Assembly (NCBI RefSeq): GCF_040712315.1
Contig: NC_134023.1
Span: 63,193,257 to 63,257,256, forward strand
DNA: 64,000 nt
Direction: 5' to 3'
Source: Castanea sativa
Lineage: Eukaryota; Streptophyta; Magnoliopsida; Fagales; Fagaceae
Positions 10,500 through 21,100 of the stretch are shown here, in pieces. Within the stretch, counting starts at the first letter, position 1. Each line of letters starts with the position of its first letter. A program made the translations under genes and the position numbers. The notes beneath the pieces are model-generated. The model was given only the letters and a program-made list of their open reading frames with translations, had not been told where the DNA came from and made no database searches.

Positions 10500-11689
10500 T
10501 TTTTTGTGTGAAAAATGTTAAGAGATCTTGATGTTGTTACAATATTTTCAAAACTTCTGAGCTGTCAATTCTTTACAAGTTAAAATAAAATATAACAAAA
10601 TTATAAAAGTATTGTGAAAATGTTGCTTCATTCTATTGTGTTTTTAGAAATTTTTTATTGGTTTAATAAACTTTGTTGAACCAAAATTCACTATTCCACA
10701 TACAATTTTCTTAGGTTAACTTTTTGTATATTTTTGTCTGTACACATTATTTTAAGTAAAAACACATAGTTTTGCACACACACACCCAAAAAAAAAAACC
10801 TTAGGAAAAAAATATTTTTCATTCTTTATATTTGGGGTAGTTTACAATTCTTCCTTAAACTTTAAAATCAAGCAATTTTTCCCTTAATATTTTGAAAAAG
10901 AGCAAATATGTCATATTGTTATTCTATTAGTTAAACCCTAATGAAAGCTTATGATTCATAAAATATTTTACTGTATAATGTCTAAATTACTCCTGCTAAA
11001 TTTTAACATCCTAAAAATTTTCTTTACGTATTTTGAGTTTTAAATGATAAAAATTCTTAGAAAGTTAGAATGATGATATTAGGTGTTTTATTTGTTATCT
11101 AAAGAATGTTAATTTTCTAGGTTTAAATTTTCAAAACTTATAATTTATCTGATGAAAAATTCGATGACACATGCCTTTTGTTATTTTTTATTTTAAATTT
11201 ATTAGCAAAATTCAGTTGTTTATTGTTGGAAGATGATAATATTCGTTATCATTTTTAGAAGTTTTTAGAAAATAGATATATTGTCTTTAGCAAGTAGGTA
11301 TTAAAAAGCTATTATAGTTAAATAAATATTTATATGTTAAATAGCTAATCTAACTTTGTGGTTGATCAAAATTCTTAAACGAATGAGATTAACTTTTTAC
11401 AACACAATTATCAAAATTCTTAAAATTAATATCTTTTTTGATTAATGTAAATCTCTATATACTTTAAAAATCAAATAATTTATATCTTTATTTTGTAATA
11501 CAAATAAAATCTAAAATTAATCTTAATTACTACTATATTTTTTCACGAGAAGCACATGTCTTACTCATGCTGCCCTAACTAGTTTTCCTAAAAAGCCCTA
11601 GTTATTTGTTGAGTCACTTTGGTTAATGTGCCAACAATAAGACGAAGTCAAAGGTGCCGATTCTATGTATGGTACTTACTTTATTATCA
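10500..11689. other. AT-rich intergenic
   Basis: Very AT-rich, with short A or T runs and no recognisable gene, RNA or bounded repeat. Confidence 0.5.
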
Positions 11690-11900
11690 CAAAACTTCAT
11701 GGGAGAAAAACACACTATTGCATAAGACAAGGGAGGCAAAAGCAAATTGGTTGAGGAAAAGCTGCTAACTTTGCAAAGGTCCACCTCGAAAAAAATGAAA
11801 GTTACGAAAAAAACAGAGAAAGTGAAAATGACCGGCGGGTAGGGGCAAGTTGTTGAAGTGAACACGTCACAAAGAAATTCAGTACTTCGATGAAACCATT
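11690..11900 (+). repeat. Direct repeat unit 1 (partner 13050-13245)
   Basis: CACTATTGCATAAGACAAGGGAGGC ... GAGGAAAAGCTGCTAACTTTGCA, then GGCAAGTTG(T)TGAA and CACG, in the same order as CAATATTGCATAAGAAAAAGG ... AGGAAAAGCCAGAAACTTCGCA and GCGCAAGTTGATGAACGC at 13055-13230. The two are about 1.35 kb apart. The downstream unit lies just 5' of the relic NLR leader, so both may be remnants of NLR upstream sequence. Confidence 0.6.
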
Positions 11901-13049
11901 TGGATCTCTTTTTAATTTTATCTTTGTCCACGATTGAAGCATACGAATATGCAGTTTAGAAATAAAGATATTTATTGATGAAACCATTTGGATCTCCAGC
12001 AAAAAAATTGATGGAGTAATGCACTAATGTTTACAAACATAAATCTTTTTATAGCTTAAAAAAAATTATTGTTATGATTTACTAAAATGATAAGTTATTG
12101 ATTTTCATGTAGATCCATTAAAGTACTATTTTAATGGTTATAATTTACAATTTAATTGTGGGAGGAATTCATAATTCACTTTATTAATAAAGCCACCATT
12201 CAAATATAATCTTGCTAAATTCATAATCTAATTGGTCAGCTTTATTATATTCTTCTTGTTGATCAATGATTATTACAATATTGGGTAATTCTGTCATACA
12301 TATTAGATTTGATCTCGTCCAGATATGTTTGTAAATGAAATAATTGTTTATTCAATAAAGCTAAATCTCTTTCTAGAAAACGATTGAGTCTTCCCATCTT
12401 TTGTTCTGTTCTTAAGTCCCTGAACTCATGAAATATCGTTTTCGTAGTATACCAATTCGTTAACATATCATCTAGCCATTATTTTATTAACATAATGAAG
12501 GATATTATGTGAATTTTAATATTTTTTAAAAAATTAATAAAGGTACATTTTTTTTATAAGGTATGAAACATGCAAGATAACCCTCTAACCCAAACTAAAC
12601 CGATCCCACTTGCACAAGTTGAATTTGGTTTGTTGCTACATACGTAATAGGTTAGAAATTTCTTAACCCAATAAATTTAGGTTAGGTCCAAAAAACTCTC
12701 AAATTCAATCTAACTTTATCCATCAATCCATGCACATTCCTACAAAATTTTGGTATGAAAATAGAGCTATACTTCTTTTTTTTTAAAGCTACTTTCTCCT
12801 GGTGTGAAAAACCCTCAATCAAATATTTATTAGAGTATAAAAACACTCAATCAAAAAAGCTACCGAAACTAAATAGACACCTATTTTGTTTGGTTGGTAG
12901 TGGAGTGGTACTCAGCTACCAGAAACTAATAAATGGACAGAAATTTTGTTTGGTTGGTGATAGTGGAGTGGTAGTTGTGAACAAACATTCAATCATGTCG
13001 GTTTCATCATTCATGGGCATTAACTAATTACAACAAACTAAAGGGACTA
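11901..13049. other. Intergenic with a short imperfect tandem repeat
   Basis: Contains a roughly two-copy repeat at about 12885-12985 (TTTTGTTTGGTTGGT followed by GTGGAGTGGTA). Otherwise nothing recognised. The frame at 12755-13027 crosses this repeat and looks spurious. Confidence 0.5.
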
Positions 13050-13245
13050 AATCACAATATTGCATAAGAAAAAGGAGGGAATAGCAAAAATGTGACTGAA
13101 AGGAAAAGCCAGAAACTTCGCAGAAATCACCTCCAAGACTCCCAAAAAGCAAAAGTCAAGAAAGGAATTTAAAAGTGGCCTTGCAGTTGCAGGTAGTGCG
13201 CAAGTTGATGAACGCAACAACACGAAAATTGTTCAAAAGATCATT
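13050..13245 (+). repeat. Direct repeat unit 2 (partner 11690-11900)
   Basis: See partner unit. This copy precedes the relic NLR leader by about 150 bp. Confidence 0.6.
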
Positions 13246-13394
13246 ACCTATCTGACAGCGAGACATTACATGTGTCACAATACTATTCGCTGAGAGTCAG
13301 TGGGCCCAGACGTAATAAAAAGACACACCATACCCTCAACTAACGTTTTGAAAGTCAATATTATTAATAATAAAATACCAATAATTCTACGCAC

Positions 13395-13832
13395 TAGTAT
13401 TTTTACAAGAGACTTTGTTTTTAGTTGTGGGTAGTCTTTTTTAATATTTTATTAATTTTTATTTAAGTTCACACCTCGTGAATTTTTTTTATTTCCAATT
13501 TGTTGTGACCTAATATAATTGTAATTTAAAAAAAAATTTAAATCCCACCAAAACCTCCTCTCTCTTTTTGGTCTTCTTTTTCTTTCCAATTTTTTTCTTC
13601 TCTTTTTTCTCATCCACCTGTTTCTTCCCAATCTTATCAAATATCTTCTCTTTTCCTTTTATTTTTTATTTTTTATTTTTTATTTTCCTTTTCCAATTCT
13701 TCTGTGAGAAAGTCTATCACTGCAAGACCAAAGAAAACACTTGCATCTCTTCAAGTTTCACAGAACAAAGTAAACTTCTGTTAGTCTTCACTCCGAACTC
13801 AATTTTCTGATCAGGAGTGTCACTTTGATGGA
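13395..13832 (+). pseudogene. Relic NLR upstream region and 5' leader without coding sequence
   Basis: The last 140 bases match the leader of the intact NLR (17990-18131): CCAATTCTTCTGTG, AAGTCT-TCACT, TTCACAGAACAAAGTAAAC, CTCCGAACTCAATTTTCTGA and AGTGTCACTTTG, with only scattered changes. Similarity stops about 50 bases before the position of the NLR start codon. Its upstream part (GACTTTGTTTTTAGTT ... TTGTGACCTAATATAATTGTA ... ATCCCACCAAAA) matches 16686-16820. In the intact NLR those two parts are separated by about 1.1 kb carrying a PHF5A tail, so this copy shows the arrangement without that insert. Confidence 0.8.
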
Positions 13833-15384
13833 ACAATTTTAGGTGCAACAACCATAGAAAGAGTGAATAGTCAAACTTAAACTTACTCCTTTAGAAGAAA
13901 TCTCATGCACCACTAGTTCAAGATGTTTTTAGCCACTGAGCTAAATTTTCTCATGTATATAACTATTTTCCAAGTCGGTCTACAGACTATACATAAGAGC
14001 TCATCAGATATCAATTGAGCCTTACAGCCAATCATTGAAGATGTAAAGCTAATGCTGAATTTTTTTTTTTTGGTTTTCTTTTTCTACGTCAGAATGTAAA
14101 ATTTCATTGCTCACAATAATCTTGTCATGGGCTACTTTTATAAGTCAGATGTGCTGATTTTGTGAGGCAGATAGTTTTTTAGGACTAAAAAAGAATAGTG
14201 ACTAGGCCCATTAAAGCTCTCTTTCTTATTGATTTATTTAATAATAATTATAATATAAGAAAAGAATGACAATCAGTCAATCACCTGGTGCACTAAATTT
14301 GAGCTACTGTTTCCTGACATTGTTGACCTGGGCTTGACGAAGAAATTTATAAATTTTTCTTACGCGGTGTGACCAGTACGCAGCCGAAGCTTTGAGACGC
14401 GGTATGATTAGCGTCTACGTTTCCTCTGCTGGGTTTTGTTTTGTTTTTTTTTTTCTGGGCACGCGTTTCAGGAGGCAAAGGTTACTGTTTATATACAGCA
14501 TATATACTGTAATCGCAATAATGGACCAATTTAATCATAAACAGTATTGTACTGTTTATGAACCTACAAAATTCATTTTTCAGTAATTTTTCATTAAAAT
14601 GGGTCCTATGTTACTATTCACACATTTAAAAATTATTTTACTATAGTGTTTTCAATTTCAATAAAATAAGTTCTATCCAAACAAACCCTTAATTATTGAG
14701 AATTTTTTTTTTTTTTTGTGTTAGTAAGAACAAAATTATTTTTGTTTATAATTTTTTAAATGATAGGGTTGTTTATTTTAAATAAAATTGGTTAATTGAG
14801 CTTTATTTTTTCATAAGTTTTACTATTAGTAAATTTTTGTTGTTGAGCTATTTTTTTAGGGCTTGTATATTTTGTTTTAATTTTTAGATCTATAAATTTT
14901 CTATAGTCAATAAAATAAGAAAAATACTAGCGGTACAAACTTTTTTTTATAAATTATTGATGTAATAAGTGCTTACTAGTAAGTAAAAAAATTATGTAAA
15001 TGGTGGGTCCATGTACCAACCAATAAGAATTTACTACCAAAACAATTTGTAAAAATATTGTAAAAAAGTTTGTAAGGATAACATTACTCTTAAAAGAATT
15101 AATGATATTGTTTAAAGGAAAAAAAAAGTAATTTTATAGAATAAAATTGCTAAAATTAGTACACATATATATAATAATATTTTTTTTTTTAAATTTAGGG
15201 GGGCAAAGCTAGTTACGTCCGTAGGTATGACCATACTAGCCATTTAATTAAATGTGTTGGAGGTTGGGACCACAAATTGTATTTTTCATTGATATTTAAG
15301 TAAGAAAGCACCAAAGATAGGAGCGACCTTACGTGCAAAAGTCGTTTCAAAGTTTTTATGGAAATAATAGAATGGAACCTTACC
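13833..15384. other. Intergenic with MITE debris
   Basis: AT-rich. At 14360-14690 there is GCGTTT/ACGCG-rich sequence ending in CTATCCAAACAAACCCTT, which looks like the right end of a non-autonomous DNA transposon whose left end I cannot find. The frames at 14392-14586 and 15213-15407 show no domain. Confidence 0.45.
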
Positions 15385-15392
15385 TTCGTGGA

Positions 15393-16002
15393 CAGGGACG
15401 GAGGCATTCATTGACCAAGGGGGGCAGTGGCCCCCCCTAATTTAAAAAAAAAAAAAAAAATTTATATATATATATATGCATTAATTTTAGCAATTTTGTT
15501 ATATAAAATTACATTTTACCCTATTAACAATATTATTGAATCTTTTTAGAGTAACGTTAAAGATACAAACTTATTTACAATATTTTTATAAACTGTTGAG
15601 GTACAAATTCTTATTGGTTCGCATCTGGGTTTATTACTTGCATAACTTTTTTACTTATCAATAATCACTCACTATATCATCAATATACTTCTAGCACTTT
15701 TCTCATTTTAAAGGCCATTAAAATTTTATAGATCTAAAATCTAAAACAACATATACTAGCCCAAAAACATTTGTGCAACAACAAAAATCACCAATAGCAA
15801 AGCTAAAAAAAATTAAGTCTAATTAACCAATTTTACTCAAATAAATAATTGCCCTTTAAAAAGTTTTAAATAGAATAATTTTGTCTTTACCTAGCAAATG
15901 CACACATTAAAAATTAAAAAAAAAAAACCTCCACGACTAAGAAGCTGCCAAACTAGAGGTCAAAGTCGCCCCCCTTAACTTAAAATCCTGGCTCCGTCCC
16001 TG
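15393..16002. mobile_element. Non-autonomous hAT-type element with 8-bp target duplication
   Basis: The termini are CAGGGACGGAG at the left and its reverse complement CTCCGTCCCTG at the right. They are flanked by the perfect 8-bp duplication TTCGTGGA at 15385-15392 and 16003-16010. CAGGG termini with 8-bp duplications are characteristic of the hAT superfamily. Subterminal G/C runs (GGGGGGCAGTGGCCCCCC and TCGCCCCCCTTAACTT) are also partly inverted. The 610-bp interior is AT-rich and has no transposase frame, so mobility would need a transposase from elsewhere. Confidence 0.9.
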
Positions 16003-16010
16003 TTCGTGGA

Positions 16011-16685
16011 AGCTATTTGTTCACTCATTACTTGAGTCATGAGTCACAACTTCAATTTGATATGAAGATGCATGGAGCATCTTGCACAGCATCCACACAA
16101 AACTTACTCATTATTGTCGGGAGTCTTTTACCATTAAATATCTAGGTAAGTTCTTACCCTCCACTAACTTTTCAATTATTTAATAAAAAGAAATGTATAT
16201 TCAAAATATTTTCATAAAAGTGAATTATAGTTATTGTGTATGAAAAGTTTTTTACCTCTTGTCATTAATTTTTTTTTACTGCTATTCAAAAGATCACATT
16301 AATTTATTTTTACTATTATCTTATTAATCTTCTGTTAATTGCCTGAGTTTACACCACAAATTTCTTCCTTCTTCATGTATTTTTGTATACCTATTGTTTT
16401 AGTATTATAAACAAAAGAAAAAAATAATAATAATTAAGGACTAATATAACTAACTAGCTAAGGTACTAGGGAGAGATAAAAAAGACACGAAAATATTGTA
16501 AATTATTAAAGAAAAAATATTATTTTATTATTATCAAATAAAAGACATAAAATTGACAAAATATTGGTAAGAGAGAGAAAAAGGGGGCCTCCCACTATTA
16601 TTGCCATGTAAAAGTATTCTTCTGACATATTCCTAAAAAGAGTTGCACTTTTTTTACGCAACAAAATATCAAAACATTTTCTTTA
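16011..16685. other. AT-rich intergenic
   Basis: No gene, no clear repeat boundary. Confidence 0.5.
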
Positions 16686-16971
16686 GGAGACTTTGTTTTT
16701 AGTTCTAGTTTAATATTTTATTAATATATGTAATTTTCTTTTCACGTTTACAGCTATTGTGAATATATTTTTTTAATTTGTTGTGACCCAATATAATTGT
16801 AGTTGTTTTTTTAACGTAGATCCCACCAAAAGCAATGTAAAAGCCTACGTATGTAGTATAACATATACTACGCTCATAATCCCTACATGTTAGGATTTGG
16901 GATTTTTCATCTCAAACTGAGTAAATAAAAAACAGTTTAAAGGCAGTACACATATGTCTATCTAATTCTCA

Positions 16972-17050
16972 TCATCTTTTCTTAAAATTACATATATCTT
17001 ACGTTCATAGAATAGGTCCGTTTTGGCACTCCCTAAATTGACAATTATTG
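16972..17050 (-). pseudogene. Truncated PHF5A tail upstream of the NLR
   Basis: Last codons of PHF5A on the minus strand, interrupted by a two-base insertion in the Lys-Tyr-Gly-Phe region (TTAAAATTACATATATCTTACG instead of CTTAAAACCATATTTCTTACG). It shares the ACAATTATTGAT break with 8215. In this orientation a transcript running toward the NLR would be antisense to PHF5A. Confidence 0.85.
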
Positions 17051-17084
17051 ATGCTTATCTTTTTTTTTTTTTTTTTTTCACAAC

Positions 17085-17235
17085 ATTTCCACAATACTTT
17101 CGTAACAAATTCTAAACTGCCGGTTATTATTGGTTATTATGAGTGGGTAAAAATGTAATTTAAGTGGTGAATTGAATTAGAATGAAAATAACTTACCACT
17201 ATGATTTGTTGTGAAAATATTATAAAGTAATGGCT
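17085..17235. mobile_element. MITE-like inverted repeat, copy of 8230-8425
   Basis: CACAACATTTCCACAATACTTTCGTAACAAATTC at the left and ATGATTTGTTGTGAAAATATTAT at the right, with GGTTATTATTGG inner sequence. It occupies the same place relative to the PHF5A tail as its partner, so it moved with the block rather than inserting independently. Confidence 0.6.
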
Positions 17236-17571
17236 ATTTTCAAACATTTTTTTTGCCATAATGCAAGTTATGGATACAATATTTTTATAATAAAATCTAT
17301 GTAATTGTTTTTTTTTATTTATAAAAAATTATGTGACAAGTTATTAATGGTAGATAAGGGTACAATATTTTCACAAAAATTTCACAATAAAATTTATGTA
17401 ACTATTTAAAAAAAAAAAAAACTATGTGACAAGTTATTAACGATAGATAAAAAAAGAAGTGATATTAGCAATAATTCTAAATAAGAACTAATAATAATTT
17501 GCTAAATAAACTTCCTTCTAAAATTATTGTGAAATTATGGTGTCAACTTTGTAATAAAATATCATGATATT

Positions 17572-18179
17572 TTCATAAGAGTCTTTGTTTTTAACTGTGG
17601 TCAGTCCAGTTTAATATTTTATTAATAAATTTAATTAAGAGGTGCAACGTCCATGATATTTTTATAACAAATTACATATGATTAATTGTTATTGGTTTAA
17701 ATTTGAACCTAACAAAAAAATTATTTTTTTATTCCAATAATAACAACTAATAACAATCTAATTTCTCAATTTAATTTTCTTCTGACGCTCACACTACAGC
17801 TATTGTGATATATTTGAGGGTAAATTTGAAAAACTACCCCTGAAGTTTAGAGTAATACGAAGCAGGTCTAACACTTTTTAAAATAACCAATATGGTCCTT
17901 AAACCACCACTATACGAAGAAGAAATTTTTTTTCCGTCTTTTTTCTCATCCGCCGTTTCCTTCCTAATCTCATCAAATATCTAATCTTTGCCACCAATTC
18001 TTCTGTGGAAAAGTCTCTCACTACAAGACCTAAGAAAACACTTTGCAGATTTCTTTAAGTTTCACAGAACAAAGTAAACCTCTTTCAGTCTTCTCTCCGA
18101 ACTCAATTTTCTGATCAGAAGTGTCACTTTGGTTACTTCATTTCATTTTCAGTGTTTCCTTGTTTCCCACAAGCAAACC
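17572..18179 (+). promoter_or_regulatory. Proximal upstream region and 5' leader of the NLR
   Basis: Holds a further AACAA-type MITE (17645-17765), a fragment with AAACTACCCCTGAAGTTTAG typical of dispersed plant repeats (17835-17900), and the conserved leader 17940-18179. The leader is supported by its relic duplicate at 13.6-13.83 kb. I see no convincing TATA box. A TTG-initiated frame begins at 18129, but the first ATG is at 18180 and has A at -3. Confidence 0.5.
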
Positions 18180-21100
18180 ATGTCTGTAATTGGAGATGCT
18201 GCTTTATCCGCTTTCTTTGGGAAGCTGTTTGAGAAGCTAACTTCCGATGATTTGCTGAAGTTCTTTCAGCAAGAGAAAGTTGATGCTGACCTCAAGAGGT
18301 GGAGGACAACGTTGATGAAGATCCACGCAGTTCTGGATGACGCTGAAGAGAAGCAGATGACAAACAAGCTCGTGAAGATCTGGTTGGGTGAGCTGGAAGA
18401 CTTGGCCTATGATGTGGACGACATCTTGGACGAGTTTGCTACTGAAGCTTTGGGGCGTGAGTTGAACCCAGAACCCAAAAGTAAGTTTCTGAAGATCTAT
18501 GATGCTTGGGTTGGTTCGAATCGATCTTTTGGTACGTTGATGCGGTCCAAGATTAAAGAAATCGATACAAGGTTGCAAGAAATTGTGACACAGAAGAATA
18601 ATCTGGAATTGAGAGAAAATGCAGGCCTGGGAAGAACTGGAGCAACAAGACCAAGGGTGCCCACCACTTCTCTAGTGAATGAAGGTCATACTCATGGCAG
18701 AGAAGAAGATAAAAAGGCTATTGTCAAGTTGTTGTTAAGCGGTGAATCGAGTAATGCTCAGCTTTCTGTTATTCCCATACTTGGTATGGGGGGAATAGGT
18801 AAAACAACTCTTGCCCAACTAGTCTATAATGACATTGAGGTGAGCCATTATTTTGACGTGAAAGCATGGGGTTGTGTTGCTGAAGATTTTGACATTGTAA
18901 GGGTGACAAGAGAAATTCTACAATCTGTCACTTCTGAATCGTGCAATGATAATAATTTAGATTTATTACAAGTCAAATTGAAGGGAAAATTATCTGGAAA
19001 AAAGTTCTTGCTCATTTTGGATGACGTATGGAATGAAAACTATAATGATTGGACTAGACTGCGATGTCCATTTGAATTTGGGGCTCAAGGAAGTAAGATA
19101 ATCATCACAACTCGAAACGATCGTGTTTCATCAACAATGGGCACTACTGAAGCTTACAAGTTGAAAGAGTTGCCAGATGATGCTTGCTTGATTGTATTTA
19201 TCCAAAATACATTGGGGACGACAGATTTTAGTGCATATCCAGAACTTCAAGAATTTGGTCCTAAAATTTTGGAAAGGTGTCAGGGTTTGCCTTTGGCAGC
19301 AAAAGCTCTTGGAGGCCTATTACGTACTATACATTGTGATGAGTGGAAAAACGTGCTCAATAACAAGATATGGGATATGTCAGAAGAAAATAGTGATGTT
19401 CTACCAACCCTTAGATTGAGCTATCTATATCTCCCTTCATATTTAAAGAGATGTTTTGCCTATTGTTCACTATTCCCAAAAGATTATGAATTTAAGAAAC
19501 AAGAACTAATCTTGTTATGGATGGCGGAAGGTTTGGTTCAAGCATCAGAAAAGCATAAGTCAATGGAAGAGCTTGGTGTTGAGTATTTTCATGATTTATA
19601 TAAGCGATCACTTTTTCAACAATCAAGTAGGAATAAATCACTCTTTGTTATGCACGACTTAATCAATGATTTAGCTCAATGGGCAGCGGGACAGTTGTGC
19701 TATTGGTTGGAAGATAAATCAGGTGGTAATATGCAACCCAAGATTTCTACAAAGGTGCGTCATTTCTCCTACGCTCATTGTGAATGTGATGGCATCACAA
19801 AATTTAAAGACTTGACAAAAGATATGCGTATACGGACCTTCTTACCGCTACCAACAAATGACGGGAGCTACTTAACAAATTATGTTTTTAGTTGTCTGTT
19901 GCCACAATTTAGATGTTTAAGGGTATTATCTCTATCTGGATATCAAGTTTTTGAGTTACCAAGTTCAATCGGTGATTTGAAACATCTAAGATACCTCGAC
20001 CTTTCTCAAACTTTGATTAGAAGTTTACCAAAATCAACAAGTTCTTTATACAATTTGCAAACATTGATATTGAAATATTGTGACTGTCTCACAAAGTTAC
20101 CGGAGAAAATTGGAAATCTAGTCAATCTTCGGCATCTTGATATTGAAGGAGCCAATTTAATCAAAGAGATGCCAATGAGAATGAAAGAATTAAAAAACCT
20201 ACAAACATTGTCTAATTTTGTTGTGGGGAAAGATATTGCATCAAAGATAGGAGACTTGATGAACCTGGAGTCTCTTAAGGGAACACTTTGCATTTCACAC
20301 TTGGAGAACGTGCTTGATGTCGAGGATGCAAGAAGGGCCAACTTACTTGGTAAGAAGAATTTACATGTATTAGTGATGAAATGGGAGTCCGAGCTTGATC
20401 AAAGAGCTAGTCTAGATATTCTTGACATGCTACAACCTTCAACAACGGTGAAAGAAATTTCAATTGATGGCTATGTTGGTGCAAAATTCCCAACTTGGTT
20501 TGGACATCCATCATTTTCTAATATGGTGCTCCTAAGGATTGAGAGGTGCAGAAAATGTACGTCTTTACCTGCAATTGGACAATTACCATGGTTGAGAGAC
20601 CTTGTCCTTGTAGGATTGTCTGCAGTGCAAACCGTTGGTCTTGAGTTTTATGGGAAAGATTGCCCAAAACCTTTTCCATCCTTAGAGTCACTTTGCTTTA
20701 AGGATATGCAAGAATGGAAAGATTGGATTCCATGCAAAGTTGAGTACGAAGAATTCCCTCGGTTGCGTGAGCTTTCTATTTCTCAATGCCCTAAATTGCA
20801 AGGAAAATTGCCTCACCATGTTCCATTATTGGAAAAAATTTCTATTAATGGATGTGAGCAATTGGACATTTCAATTCCAAACTTCCCAAAGCTTCATGCA
20901 TTAGAAATTAAGGGATGTAAAGGGGTGGTGAGCAGAAGTACAGATGAGTTATGCTTTCTAAAGTCAACTATTCTTTCTATTCCATATGTGAAAAGCTTGA
21001 CCAAGGAGTTCATGCATGGGTTAGCTAAGGTAGAAAATCTTACGGTAGATAATTGTAAGGAGCTAACATCTTTGTGGCAGGATGAATTCATATCCCTTAT

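Larger units (their letters stand above)
16821..17571 (+). repeat. Duplicated PHF5A-tail segment inserted upstream of the NLR
   Basis: Matches 8017-8880 in order: GCAATGTAAAAGCC, the PHF5A 3' flank, the truncated tail, a MITE (17085-17235) and 1.5 copies of the 143-bp unit. The left junction follows ATCCCACCAAAA, where the relic leader at 13.5 kb runs on without interruption. The right edge is less certain, because a GAGTCTTTGTTTTTAACTG motif at 17579 repeats the one at 16690, suggesting a local tandem step as well. Confidence 0.7.

Noticed and set aside
13452..13810. Basic minus frame and Phe-rich plus frame
   Set aside because: Produced by a CT/T-rich tract in the relic NLR leader.
18129..18179. 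N-terminal extension of the NLR by 17 codons
   Set aside because: It would start at TTG. The first ATG at 18180 gives the usual short N-terminus of this family, and the upstream sequence is the leader shared with the relic copy.
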